Part shown: in pieces, positions 24,905-33,607 of the stretch
How positions within the stretch are numbered: position 1 is the stretch's first letter
How the letters are laid out: the number at the start of each line of letters is the position of its first letter
Assembly: GCF_946479885.1 (NCBI RefSeq)
Contig: NZ_CAMLHM010000001.1
Span: 248,001 to 312,000 of the forward strand
DNA from: an uncultured Devosia sp.
GTDB lineage: Bacteria > Pseudomonadota > Alphaproteobacteria > Rhizobiales > Devosiaceae
Length of the DNA stretch: 64,000 nucleotides
Reading direction: 5' to 3'
Made by a program: the position numbers and the translations under genes
The notes under the pieces: model-generated
Told to the model about the DNA's origin: nothing
The model's database searches: none
Seen by the model: only the letters and a program-made list of their open reading frames with translations

Positions 24905-25002
24905 CCTCCCCCTCGACGGGGGAGGTTGGGAGGGGGTGATGAGAGCCCCGATATTGGGGCCAGACATCCCCCACCCTTGATCCCTCCCCGCAAGGGGGAG
25001 GG
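24905..25002. repeat. three palindromic repeats between binding-protein and permease genes
   Basis: The gap holds three hairpins: CCTCCCCC-TCGAC-GGGGGAGG (24905-24925), GCCCC-GATATT-GGGGC (24945-24960) and CCCTCCCC-GCAAG-GGGGAGGG (24982-25002). In this position they could protect the upstream binding-protein mRNA and reduce read-through, giving more receptor than permease. Confidence 0.75.
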
Positions 25003-25023
25003 CGTCGACTGCGGGCTAGCGGC

Positions 25024-26262
25024 CTAGAGGTAGCCGCCTTCCTTGGCAGCGGTGTCATAGGCAGCCTTCACGTCGGCCAGTGCGGTGGCAGCATCTTCAG
25101 TGCCGGCCATGAACTCGGCCAGTTCGGACGACAGGGCCGTGTGCAGCAGGCCCATATAGGGCTGCATCGGGTAGGCACGGGCGCCGGCATTGGCGGTGGC
25201 GATCACGCCGACGGCAGCCGGACCGGGCTCGTAGCCGGCGACCAGCCAGGTGGCGACGGCCGGGTTGGCGGCGACCATTTCCGGGCTGATGCCATGCACC
25301 ATGGCCTGGAACGAGGCGGCAGCGTCTTCGTCCGAGATGTTCTTGGCGATGGTGAAGCCGTCCCACCACAGCGCCACGGCCGGGATGGTGCCGCCACCGA
25401 TGGTCGGGGCCGCGGCCAGTACGGTATTGGCGACGACGCCGTCGGCAGCACCTTCATCGTCGATGGTGGCGCCGGCCAGCGAACCCCATTCGACCATCAT
25501 GGCGGTGTTGCCGGCTTCATACTCGGCCTTGATGCCATTGGCGTCGAAGGTCAGGTAATCCGGGTCCATATAGGCGGTCAGGGCGCGCATGGTCTCGAGT
25601 ACCTTGGCGCCGTTCTCGTTGTCGATCGCCAGCTCGGCCGAGCCGGGGGCGAAGAACTCGGCGCCAGTGCCGAGATAGGCGTTGACGAATTCAGCCGCCA
25701 GGTCCCAGCCCGGCTTCACGGATGCGGCGACCGGATATTCCATGGCGCCCGATGCCTTGATCTTCTCGGCGGCGGCCAGGATGTCTTCATAGGATTTGGG
25801 TTCGGCGGCGCCAGCGGCGTCGAGCACGTCCTTGCGATAGAACAGGTGCTGCGCATTGCCCATGAAGGCGATGGCCATGACCTTGCCGTCGATCTTGATG
25901 AGCTGGTTGGGCTGCAGCGATGCGCCATACTTGGCCACCAGATCGTCGAGCGGACGGATCAGGTCGTCGTTCAGCAGCGGCACGATGGAGTTGTTGGCGA
26001 CCACTGCGACCGTATATTCGGCTGGGTTGATCGAGAGCGCCGGAACCTGGAGGTTCTTGTGCTCGGCATTGGCATTGGCGGTGACGGTCACCGTGTCCGA
26101 AGCACATTCCTCGGCCGTGGTATTGACGAGACGCAGGGCCTCGAAGTCATTGGACAGGATCCGCACCGAACCGGCGCCCTCGATCCCGCAGTCAGCAAAT
26201 GCCGCGCCGGCGGTGAGGCACAGGACCCCGAGCGATACAGTCGTCTTCAACATAAGCTTCAT
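25024..26262 (-). CDS. ABC transporter substrate-binding protein, MalE-like
   Basis: A 412-residue periplasmic receptor with a signal peptide (MKLMLKTTVSLGVLCLTAGA, cleaved near AFADCG). Family-like parts include YTVAVVANNSIVPLLNDDLI, AIAFMGNAQHLFYRKDVLDAAG and TAMMVEWGSLAG. A cysteine near the mature N-terminus (DCGIEGAG) and another at ECASDT may form a disulfide. It is the first gene of the operon, far downstream of double operator D. The ligand is unknown; the co-regulated HisD-like and amidase genes point to a hydroxylated, perhaps amidated, small molecule. Confidence 0.9.
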   Translation of the reverse strand: MKLMLKTTVSLGVLCLTAGAAFADCGIEGAGSVRILSNDFEALRLVNTTAEECASDTVTVTANANAEHKNLQVPALSINPAEYTVAVVANNSIVPLLNDDLIRPLDDLVAKYGASLQPNQLIKIDGKVMAIAFMGNAQHLFYRKDVLDAAGAAEPKSYEDILAAAEKIKASGAMEYPVAASVKPGWDLAAEFVNAYLGTGAEFFAPGSAELAIDNENGAKVLETMRALTAYMDPDYLTFDANGIKAEYEAGNTAMMVEWGSLAGATIDDEGAADGVVANTVLAAAPTIGGGTIPAVALWWDGFTIAKNISDEDAAASFQAMVHGISPEMVAANPAVATWLVAGYEPGPAAVGVIATANAGARAYPMQPYMGLLHTALSSELAEFMAGTEDAATALADVKAAYDTAAKEGGYL

Positions 26263-26414
26263 TTCGTTCTCCTGACGGCTAGAACGGCGCTCACTGGGCC
26301 AGATGCGCCGGCCGTCCCCTGTTGTCGTTACGCTCCCGCGGCTGGCGTGATCCCAAGCTCAACTTTCGATCGGCGCCCGCCTTTGTCTTCCGCACGTCAC
26401 AATTGGTAGCAGGC

Positions 26415-26453
26415 TTGCATACGAATGCAATACACATTTGCATTCGTATGCAA
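26415..26453. promoter_or_regulatory. double LacI-type operator D1/D2
   Basis: TTGCATACGAATGCAA (26415-26430) and TTGCATTCGTATGCAA (26438-26453) are 15-of-16 near-palindromes and are reverse complements of each other, with 23 bases centre to centre. They lie about 150 bases upstream of the binding-protein start. Paired operators suggest cooperative binding and tighter control here than at the single sites. Confidence 0.8.
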
Positions 26454-26857
26454 CGAGCCGCCGAAATGGCCTGCCATTTGTGCGTGGGTGACGGCTTCCT
26501 GGAAAGAACATCTCCACTCGGCGGCCAACATGCCTGCCGGTTTGCCCCTTAGGTGCAGAGGCGCTAGCGCTGCGCGAGGCTGGTCGATTCTCAGATAATC
26601 AGGGGGCAGTCCATGACTGACACGCCCCTGACGCCGCCGCCGCTGAGCAGGGTTTCGAGTAGCGCAGCGCCCTCGTCGCCCTTCGGAAATGTGGCAGGGG
26701 CGGCGGCGGTCAGTTGCGGCCGCAGTCTCCTTTGGATACGGTCTGGAAATCGCCGTATGGTGCCTTGATCGAAGTCTGGGACGCCTGGCGTCGGACTAGG
26801 GCGTCGGCACGACACCCTCAGCCGCCAGAAAAGAGCCGCCTGTCACCCGCGGCGCAA
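26454..26857. other. gene-free stretch between two ABC operons
   Basis: I see no gene here. The only sizeable frame (26591-26815, leftward) lacks recognisable motifs and a ribosome site. The right part of the leftward promoter for the binding-protein gene may begin here. Confidence 0.5.
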
Positions 26858-26885
26858 AGAGGGGCGAGCCGGAGCTCGCCCCTCT
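26858..26885 (-). terminator. rho-independent terminator of the ribose-type ABC operon
   Basis: AGAGGGGCGAGC pairs perfectly with GCTCGCCCCTCT around a 4-base loop, 11 bases after the binding-protein stop in the leftward direction, followed by TTT. Confidence 0.8.
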
Positions 26886-26895
26886 AGATAGACTC

Positions 26896-27984
26896 TTACT
26901 TGCCCCAGATCTTGGCATACTCGTCGCGATAGCCATTGCCCGGGTCGAACAGGTTGTTGTCGCCGCCGTCGAAGGAGATGTTCTCCTTGGTCACCACATG
27001 CAGCGGCGAGGTGTAGCCGGACCATTCCTCGCCCTGGATGGCGCGGTTGAGTTCGTCGATCAGCTGCCAGCCCTGGAGGTTGAGGGGCTCGGCCACCGTC
27101 ACCGCCTGGTACTGGCCAGTGCGAATGCGCTGATAGGCGCTTTCCGAGCCGTCGCCGGCTGCCACCGCCTTGGGTGCGCCGTCGCCGGGAATGCCGGCTG
27201 CAGCCAAGGCCGGTCCCATGAAGTCGAAATAGATGTCGTTGATGGCCAGGGCATGGGTCCAGCTGGCACCATACTTCTGCAGCAGCGCCGTGGTCAGCGA
27301 GGGCATGCGGGTCGAGGTATCGGCGATGGGCGTGTCGACATATTCGAGCACAGTGCCACCCAGAGCTTCGATCGTCTCCTTGATCTTGTCCGCCTTGGCG
27401 ATGGCGATGGCATAGGTGGAGTCGGTGAAGATGACGACGCCCGGCTTGCCGCCGGCATCGGCGAAGGCCCACTTGGCCGCGGCTGCCGACACTTCCATGG
27501 CATCGGTCGAGACGTTGGCGAAGATGCCGCTGGCCGGATCGGGTCCGATGACGGGGCCGGCATGCCAGCTGACGATGGGGATGCCCGCAGTCTTGACCTG
27601 TTCGAGCGCCGCCTGCTGCTCGACGGCGTCGAAGCCGTTGATGATGATGCCATCCGGGTTGAGCGCGAGTGCCTGGCCGAAGGCAGCAGCGCGGCCCTGA
27701 ATCGAACCGGCGCCATCGAGCACGTTGATGGTCCAGCCGATCTTGGTGGCCGCTTCCTGCACGCCCTTGGTGACACCCAGGATGCCGCCATTCTTGAGAT
27801 CGCCGGCAAGGACGACGATGGACTTGCCTGCGGCAGCGGCCGGACCAGTGGTCGGGCCGTCCCAGGTGGTCTTCTGGCCGGCATATTTCTGCACTTCTGC
27901 CATGGCGTCCGAGATCGCATCGGCGAAGGCCGGGCTGGCGGCCATGAGCGCCAGCATGGAGATAGTAAAGGTACGACGCAGCAT
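26896..27984 (-). CDS. sugar ABC transporter substrate-binding protein, RbsB-like
   Basis: 362 residues: a signal peptide MLRRTFTISMLALMAASPAF, then a Peripla_BP_4 domain (SIVVLAGDLKNGGILGVTKG, ALNPDGIIINGFDAVEQQAA, VIFTDSTYAIAIAKADKIKE). It is the periplasmic receptor for the permease and two-domain ATPase encoded upstream. The ATG at 27984 follows GGAGGAACCAACA. A sugar or sugar acid is likely, because the neighbouring regulator and the cluster to the right are of idonate/gluconate type. Confidence 0.9.
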   Translation of the reverse strand: MLRRTFTISMLALMAASPAFADAISDAMAEVQKYAGQKTTWDGPTTGPAAAAGKSIVVLAGDLKNGGILGVTKGVQEAATKIGWTINVLDGAGSIQGRAAAFGQALALNPDGIIINGFDAVEQQAALEQVKTAGIPIVSWHAGPVIGPDPASGIFANVSTDAMEVSAAAAKWAFADAGGKPGVVIFTDSTYAIAIAKADKIKETIEALGGTVLEYVDTPIADTSTRMPSLTTALLQKYGASWTHALAINDIYFDFMGPALAAAGIPGDGAPKAVAAGDGSESAYQRIRTGQYQAVTVAEPLNLQGWQLIDELNRAIQGEEWSGYTSPLHVVTKENISFDGGDNNLFDPGNGYRDEYAKIWGK

Positions 27985-28010
27985 TGTTGGTTCCTCCTGT
28001 TGTGCTGTCG

Positions 28011-29033
28011 TTATTTCGAGCCGGCACCCTTTTTGCGCTGGGCATATCCGGCGATACCGATGGCGATGAGCAGCGTGGCGCCATTGAAGAGAGGTTCGAC
28101 CCAGAAGCTGCCGCCGAACTGCTGGATGCCGGCGATGCCGACTGCCAGGATCATGACGCCAATGATGGTGCCCCACACATTGACGCGGCCCGGCTTGATG
28201 GTGGTCGAGCCAAGGAAGGCACCGACCAAAGCGGGCAGCAGGAATTCGAGGCCGACGCTGGCCTGGCCGATGCGCAGCTTTGAGGCCAGCAGGACGCCGG
28301 CAAAGGCGGTGAGCAGCCCCGAGGCCACGAAGGCGCCGACGACAAACTTGCGGGTCGGGATGCCGTTGAGCTCGGCGGCGCGCTGGTTGGCCCCGATGGC
28401 GTAGAGGTAGCGGCCGATGGGCGTGTAATCGAGCACCACCCAAAGCACGAGCGTGATGGCGAGCACGTAATAGGCCGTGATCGGCAGGCCGAAGAGGAAG
28501 GTGCCATTGACCGCATAGAAGGCGTCGGGCAGCACACCGACCATCTGCCGGCCGCCCGTATGCCAGAGCGCCAGAGCATAAAGGATGGTGCCGGTACCCA
28601 AGGTGGCGATGAAGCTGTCGATGCGGGCGACCTCGACCAGGAGGCCATTGAGCACGCCCACGGCGACGCCCAGGCACAGCACGATACCGACAGCCATCGG
28701 CCAGGGCAGGCCGTACATGGTCTGCAGCGAGATGGCGAGGATGTGCCAGAGCACGATGCCATAGCCGACAGTCAGGTCGATGCGGCCGGCCACCATCGGG
28801 ATCATCGCGGCCAGCGACAGCAGGGCGATGATCGCCTTGTCCGAGAGGATGGCGCGCAGGTTGAGGATGGTCGGAAACGTGGTGGGCAGCAGGATCGAGA
28901 ACAGTACGATCAGCGCCAGTGTCAGGATGACCAGGCCATAGCTCGGCAGCATGCGCAGCAGCTTGACCGCAGGAGACAGGCCGGCCAGTTCGTCCTTGGT
29001 GGGCTCGATGGCGTTTGATTCAATGGACGGCAT
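28011..29033 (-). CDS. sugar ABC transporter permease, RbsC-like
   Basis: 340 residues with about ten hydrophobic segments and the BPD_transp_2 hallmarks ILSDKAIIALLSLAAMIPMV, GRIDLTVGYGIVLWHILA, FIATLGTGTILYALAL and YTPIGRYLYAIGANQRAAEL. It forms the homodimeric channel of a ribose/xylose-type importer. Ten bases separate its start from the ATPase stop. Confidence 0.92.
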   Translation of the reverse strand: MPSIESNAIEPTKDELAGLSPAVKLLRMLPSYGLVILTLALIVLFSILLPTTFPTILNLRAILSDKAIIALLSLAAMIPMVAGRIDLTVGYGIVLWHILAISLQTMYGLPWPMAVGIVLCLGVAVGVLNGLLVEVARIDSFIATLGTGTILYALALWHTGGRQMVGVLPDAFYAVNGTFLFGLPITAYYVLAITLVLWVVLDYTPIGRYLYAIGANQRAAELNGIPTRKFVVGAFVASGLLTAFAGVLLASKLRIGQASVGLEFLLPALVGAFLGSTTIKPGRVNVWGTIIGVMILAVGIAGIQQFGGSFWVEPLFNGATLLIAIGIAGYAQRKKGAGSK

Positions 29034-29042
29034 TTGCAGACC

Positions 29043-30536
29043 TCAAGCAGCGTCACCGGCCGAAGCGGCCTGGATAAGGGTTTCGGTGGAGAGTTCGACA
29101 CCGGTCAGCTCGGCGACCGGCAGGCCGCGCGAGAACACGATGGCGCGGTGGCAGATATTGGCGATCTCCTCGAAGTCGGTGGAGATGACGAGCACGCCCA
29201 TGCCCGACGCCAGCGCCTCGAAGAGGAGATGGTAAATCTCGGCTTTGGCGCCGACGTCGACGCCAGCGGTGGGATCTTCGGTCACCAGCAGGCGCCGCCC
29301 CGATTCCAGCCAGCGGCCGACGATCACCTTCTGCTGGTTACCGCCCGACAGGGCTTCGATGGGCAGCGACGGATCGTTGGGAGACAGCCCGACCTGTGCG
29401 CCGATATCGCGCGCCAGCATTTCCTCCTGCCGCGGCGTCATCAGCGAGAAGAGGCCGCGCCCGGTGGCCGACGGGTTGATGAAGGCGTTTTCTCGGATGG
29501 TGAGACCCGTAGCGACGCTTTCGCGCACCCGGTCACGAGCGACGAGGCCAATGCCATCGCGCATCGCCGTCTGTGGCGACGACAGGTCCGGACTGCGCCC
29601 ATCGAGCACTACGCGACCGCCATGCTTGCGGCCACCGACCAGGGCCCTGCCGATATCCTCGTGCCCGGCGCCGCGCAACCCGGCCAGGCCGAGCAGTTCG
29701 CCGCGCCGGATATCGAAACTGACGGGACCGACGTTGCGCGTTGTCAGTTTGTCGACGCTGAGAATGGCGGGACCGTCGAGCACGGCCGGGCGCTGGATCT
29801 CGCGGGTCTTGCGGCCGACGATCAGCCCGACCAGTTCGTCGGGTGTGGTGTGCGCAACGTCGCGCATCGCGACCAGTTGGCCATCGCGCAGCACGGCGAC
29901 GCGGTCAGCGATCAGAAAGATTTCGTCGAGCCGGTGGCTGACATAGATCATGCCCACGCCCCGCTCACGCAGCGGTCGCAGGGCGGAAAACAGGCGCTCC
30001 ACCTCGTCGGCCGGCAGGCTTGCCGTGGGTTCGTCCAGCACCAGGAAGTCGCATTCGGCGGCCAGAGCGCGGGCGATCGCCACCAGCGACTTCTGCGTGC
30101 GCGACAGGCTCGAGACGCGCGCCGATGCCGGGAAATCCGCATCGACCAAAGCCAGCGCGCGTTCGGCCTTGGCCTGCGTCGCCGCCCAGTCGATCCGGCC
30201 CATCCGGCTTTCATAGCCGAGCAGCATGGCGACGTTCTCGGCCACGGTCATCCATTCGATCAAGCCCAGATCCTGGTGGATGAAAGCGACCTTCTGCCCG
30301 GAGGCGCGGCCCGCTTCATGGGCATAGGCCACACCATCGACCGAGACCTGTCCGGAGTCGGGATTGTGAATGCCGCCCAGCACCTTGATCAGCGTCGACT
30401 TGCCGGCGCCGTTCTCGCCCAACAGGGCAACGATCTCGCCGCGCCCGACCTTGAGCGATACCCCGCGCAAGGCCTGCGTGCCGCCAAACGATTTGACGAC
30501 GCGATCAAAGAATAAGCCGCCCGCGGCTTCGTCCAT
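29043..30536 (-). CDS. sugar ABC transporter ATP-binding protein, RbsA-like (two ATPase domains)
   Basis: 497 residues with two nucleotide-binding domains, as in RbsA/XylG. The first has Walker A GENGAGKST, Walker B FLVLDEPTASL and a weak signature SLSRTQKS. The second has a degenerate P-loop (GLAGLRGAGHEDIG) with a good signature LSGGNQQKV, the usual asymmetric design of the family. It is the first gene of the leftward ABC operon and is divergent from the LacI gene at 30617, across a gap holding a GntR-like palindrome. Confidence 0.92.
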   Translation of the reverse strand: MDEAAGGLFFDRVVKSFGGTQALRGVSLKVGRGEIVALLGENGAGKSTLIKVLGGIHNPDSGQVSVDGVAYAHEAGRASGQKVAFIHQDLGLIEWMTVAENVAMLLGYESRMGRIDWAATQAKAERALALVDADFPASARVSSLSRTQKSLVAIARALAAECDFLVLDEPTASLPADEVERLFSALRPLRERGVGMIYVSHRLDEIFLIADRVAVLRDGQLVAMRDVAHTTPDELVGLIVGRKTREIQRPAVLDGPAILSVDKLTTRNVGPVSFDIRRGELLGLAGLRGAGHEDIGRALVGGRKHGGRVVLDGRSPDLSSPQTAMRDGIGLVARDRVRESVATGLTIRENAFINPSATGRGLFSLMTPRQEEMLARDIGAQVGLSPNDPSLPIEALSGGNQQKVIVGRWLESGRRLLVTEDPTAGVDVGAKAEIYHLLFEALASGMGVLVISTDFEEIANICHRAIVFSRGLPVAELTGVELSTETLIQAASAGDAA

Positions 30537-30573
30537 CGATTGCTCCTCCCCCGGCCCCTTGTTTTGATCTTAG

Positions 30574-30586
30574 GTTTACCGGTAAC
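30574..30586. promoter_or_regulatory. GntR-like operator GTTTACCGGTAAC
   Basis: The inner TTACCGGTAA is a perfect palindrome between the divergent ATPase and LacI genes. Its TTA-N4-TAA form matches the known operator pattern of E. coli GntR-type LacI regulators. Confidence 0.65.
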
Positions 30587-30616
30587 GTAATGACAACCTG
30601 ATCCAATGGTCCCAGC

Positions 30617-31672
30617 GTGTCAAGCAAAAAAGATATCGATAACAATTCAGCTGGAAGCGCGCCGCCGGAACGCCGAACCGCAGCTGGACTGAGCGATATT
30701 GCGCGGCTGACCGGTGTCTCGAAAATGACGGTGAGCCGGGTGCTGCGCGGTGGCACCGGCTTTTCGGAGAACACCCGCCGCAAGGTGCTGGAGGAGGCCG
30801 AGCGCCTGGGTTACGTACCCAACCGGCTCGCCTCGGCCTTCGCGGCCGACCAGGCCTCGACCCTGGTGGGCGTCTGCGTGCCCCGGCTGACATCGGGCCT
30901 GTTCGGGCATGTGCTCGATGGGCTGGACCGCGCGCTGTCGCGGCTCGGCTACCAGATGATGATCGGCTGCAGCAACCATTCCCAGCCCGAGGAAGAGGAA
31001 TGGGTCCGCCAGATCGTGAGCTGGCGTCCGGCCGGCGTCATCCTGGCGGGGCGCAGCCACACGCCGGGCACGGTGCAGATGCTGTCGAGCGGTGGCATAC
31101 CCGTGGTTGAGATGTGGGACCTCACCACCAGCCCCATCGACCTGTCGGTCGGCTTTTCGCATTTCGACTGCGGTGTCGAGATGGCGCGCTTCGCGCTCAA
31201 CCAGGGCCGCCGCCGCGCCGCCTATCTCGGCGCCCATTCGCGCAGCGACGTGATGGGGCAGGCGCGGCTCGACGGTTTCGCCTCCGCCATGGACGAAGCG
31301 GGGCACCCGGTGGTCGAACGCGAAATCCTCGAGGATGCGCCGAGCTTCTATGCGGGCTTCTACGGTCTCGAAATCCTCCTGGCGCGCCAGCCGGACCTCG
31401 ACCTCGTCTATTTCCACAATGACGAAATGGCTATTGGTGGGCTGGCGTTTTGCCAGGCGCGCGGCCTGCGGGTGCCCGAGGATATCGGCATTGCCGGCTG
31501 GGGTGGCATGGAAGCCGCGTCCATCCTGCCCAAGCGCCTCACCACCACGGTCGTTCCCACGACCGGCCTCGGCACGCAGGCGGCCCGCGCACTGGTTGCC
31601 CGCATCCGGGGGGAGCCGACCCGGCGCGTCATCGCCGTGCGCACAAGGCTGATCGAAGGCGAAACGGTCTGA
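30617..31672 (+). CDS. LacI family regulator, GntR/IdnR-like (paralogue 1)
   Basis: 351 residues from a GTG at 30617; no in-frame ATG is close. HTH: LSDIARLTGVSKMTVSRVLR, hinge GYVPNRLASAF, then an effector domain with IPVVEMWDLTTSPIDLSVGF. That last segment closely parallels IPVVETWDLPKDPIENVVGF in the regulator at 37191, so the two likely sense related sugar acids. It is divergent from the ABC operon and converges, stop to stop, with the gluconolactonase gene. A GATATCGATAACA site lies inside its own first codons. Confidence 0.9.
   Translation: MSSKKDIDNNSAGSAPPERRTAAGLSDIARLTGVSKMTVSRVLRGGTGFSENTRRKVLEEAERLGYVPNRLASAFAADQASTLVGVCVPRLTSGLFGHVLDGLDRALSRLGYQMMIGCSNHSQPEEEEWVRQIVSWRPAGVILAGRSHTPGTVQMLSSGGIPVVEMWDLTTSPIDLSVGFSHFDCGVEMARFALNQGRRRAAYLGAHSRSDVMGQARLDGFASAMDEAGHPVVEREILEDAPSFYAGFYGLEILLARQPDLDLVYFHNDEMAIGGLAFCQARGLRVPEDIGIAGWGGMEAASILPKRLTTTVVPTTGLGTQAARALVARIRGEPTRRVIAVRTRLIEGETV
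30632..30644. promoter_or_regulatory. ATCGATAACA-type site inside the start of the LacI gene
   Basis: GATATCGATAACA is the exact reverse complement of TGTTATCGATATC at 34587-34599, upstream of the idnO-like gene. It shares ATCGATAACA with 37161-37174. Inside codons 6-10 it could act as a roadblock for autoregulation. Confidence 0.6.
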
Positions 31673-32563
31673 TCAGGGCCGCTGCGCGCCGTTCCGGTTG
31701 AGCACCACGCTGTAAAGACTGGTCGTTGCGGTGATGAACAACTGGTGCTTGGCGCGGCCGCCGAAGCAGAGGTTGGACACGCCTTCGGGCACCCGTATCA
31801 GCCCCATCAGCTCGCCCTCGGGCGAAAGGCAGCGCACGCCATCACCAGCCGACGACCAGACATTACCCTCGCTGTCGAGCCGTATGCCATCGGCCGCACC
31901 CACCGCGATAGCGTGGAACGGCCTCCCATGGCGCGGTCGGCCGTCGACCATGTCGAAGACCAGGATATGCCTGGCGTCATCGGCATACATCCGGCCGGTA
32001 TCGGCCACGTAGAGCCTGCTCTCGTCCGGACTAAAGGCCAGGCCATTGGGGCAGTTCATGTCGGTGATAACCGCCGCGATGCTCCCGTCCGGGTCGACTC
32101 GATAGACGTTGCAGGGCAGTTCCTGCTCGCTCCTGAAGCCCTCATAGTCGGTCTGGATACCGTAATGCGGATCGGTGAACCAGATGGTGCCATCGCTGGT
32201 GACCACCACGTCGTTTGGGGAATTGAGCCGTTTGCCCTCAAAGCCATCGGCGATGACGGTGATCGCGCCATCCCATTCGGTGCGGGTCACCCGGCGCGTG
32301 CCATGCTCGCATGATACCAGTCGTCCCTGCCGGTCGCGGGTATGGCCATTGCTGTAGTTGGACGGTTGCCGGAAAGTGCTGACGCCGTCGGGCGACCAAC
32401 GCAGGATCCGGTTGTTGGGAATGTCCGAAAACAACAGGCATCCCATGTCGCCGAACCAGACCGGACCCTCGACCCAGTCAAAGCCCGTCGCCAGCCGCTT
32501 GACCGGCGCGTTACCCATGACGAAGCGCCCGAAGCGTTCGTCGAAAACCTCGAAATCCGACAC
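31673..32563 (-). CDS. SMP-30/gluconolactonase family lactonase
   Basis: 296 residues of the six-bladed SGL propeller. Visible: WVEGPVWFGDMGCLLFSDIP (with the metal-ligand Glu), SNGHTRDRQGRLVSCEHGTR, GKRLNSPNDVVVTSDGTIWF (Asn/Asp metal site) and DGIRLDSEGNVWSS. It opens aldonolactones to aldonic acids, feeding gluconate or idonate to the dehydrogenases beside it. It is the last gene of the leftward unit, 12 bases after the IdnD-like stop. No signal peptide, so cytoplasmic. Confidence 0.9.
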   Translation of the reverse strand: MSDFEVFDERFGRFVMGNAPVKRLATGFDWVEGPVWFGDMGCLLFSDIPNNRILRWSPDGVSTFRQPSNYSNGHTRDRQGRLVSCEHGTRRVTRTEWDGAITVIADGFEGKRLNSPNDVVVTSDGTIWFTDPHYGIQTDYEGFRSEQELPCNVYRVDPDGSIAAVITDMNCPNGLAFSPDESRLYVADTGRMYADDARHILVFDMVDGRPRHGRPFHAIAVGAADGIRLDSEGNVWSSAGDGVRCLSPEGELMGLIRVPEGVSNLCFGGRAKHQLFITATTSLYSVVLNRNGAQRP

Positions 32564-32575
32564 GTGCTGTTCCCG

Positions 32576-33607
32576 TCAGGAGAATGCGATCTGCACCTTC
32601 ATCGCCTGCGAGCGATCCGATGCCAAGGTGAAAGCCTCGACGCTTTGCGCCAGTGGCATCGTCTGCGAGATCAGCGGCTTCACATCGATCAGCCCCTTGC
32701 GCATCAGCTCGACGCCGATGGCGAACTCGCTGTGGAAGCGGAACGAGCCGCGGATGTCGAGTTCCTTGCTGGTAATGGCCTGCATCGGCACAGTCATGTC
32801 GCCGCCCAGCCCGAGTTGCAGCACGACGCCCCGCGGCCGCAGCGCGCCGATGCCGCCTGCCAGTGCGACCGCTGCCCCGGAGCATTCGTAGAGCGCGTCG
32901 AAGTAGCCCTTATCTGCGCCATAGGCGGCCAGGGCATCCGGTTCGCTGGCCGAATTGATGGTGCGGTCGGCGCCGGCCTTGCGCGCGATGGACAGCGTGA
33001 AATCGGAGAGATCGGTGGCGACGATTTCGGCCGCACCGGCCCGGCGCGCCGCCAGGATGGAGAGCACGCCGATCGGGCCGCAGCCTGTTACCAAGACCCG
33101 CTTGCCGAACAGGTCGCCCGCCCGGCGCGTTGCATGCAGCGTCACCGCCAGCGGTTCGGCCATCGCCGCCTCACCGGCACTCAGCCCATCCGCCACCGCA
33201 CACTGGCTGGCCTTGGCCACCAGTTTCTGCCGGAACGCGCCCTGGATATGCGGGAACGGCATGGCCGAGCCATAGAAGCGCATGTTAAGGCACTGGTTGG
33301 GCAGACCCTCGGCGCAGTAGCGGCAGCTGCCGCAGGGCCGCGATGGCGAAACCGCCACGAGCTGGCCCTTCTCAAGGCCCGTTACGCCCTCGCCGATCTC
33401 TTCCACAAAGGCAGAGACCTCATGGCCCAGGATCATGGGCTCGCGCAGCCGGACGGTGCCGAAACCACCATGGTTGAAGTAATGCAGGTCCGACCCGCAA
33501 ATGCCGCCCGTCGCCAGCCGCAGCCCGACCTCGCCGGGCCCCACCGCTTCCTCCGGACGATCTTCGATCCGCAAATCCTTAGCGGCATGAATGACAATCG
33601 ACTGCAT
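32576..33607 (-). CDS. idnD: L-idonate 5-dehydrogenase, zinc-dependent
   Basis: 343 residues of the medium-chain dehydrogenase family. Zinc residues: GGICGSDLHYF, GHEVSAFVEEIG, a structural-zinc cysteine cluster CGSCRYCAEGLPNQC, and the NAD motif VTGCGPIGVLSIL. RFYGSAMPFPHIQGAFRQ is characteristic of L-idonate 5-dehydrogenases. It oxidises L-idonate to 5-ketogluconate. The ATG at 33607 overlaps the preceding stop (TGATG); a GTG one codon earlier is also possible. Confidence 0.88.
   Translation of the reverse strand: MQSIVIHAAKDLRIEDRPEEAVGPGEVGLRLATGGICGSDLHYFNHGGFGTVRLREPMILGHEVSAFVEEIGEGVTGLEKGQLVAVSPSRPCGSCRYCAEGLPNQCLNMRFYGSAMPFPHIQGAFRQKLVAKASQCAVADGLSAGEAAMAEPLAVTLHATRRAGDLFGKRVLVTGCGPIGVLSILAARRAGAAEIVATDLSDFTLSIARKAGADRTINSASEPDALAAYGADKGYFDALYECSGAAVALAGGIGALRPRGVVLQLGLGGDMTVPMQAITSKELDIRGSFRFHSEFAIGVELMRKGLIDVKPLISQTMPLAQSVEAFTLASDRSQAMKVQIAFS

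Noticed and set aside
24825..25058. N-terminal extension of the MalF-like permease
   Set aside because: The extra 78 codons translate palindromic repeats and precede the normal family start at 24824.
26591..26815. 74-codon leftward frame in the gap between ABC operons
   Set aside because: No ribosome site, no recognisable motif, biased Pro/Arg/Ser composition; kept as gene-free.
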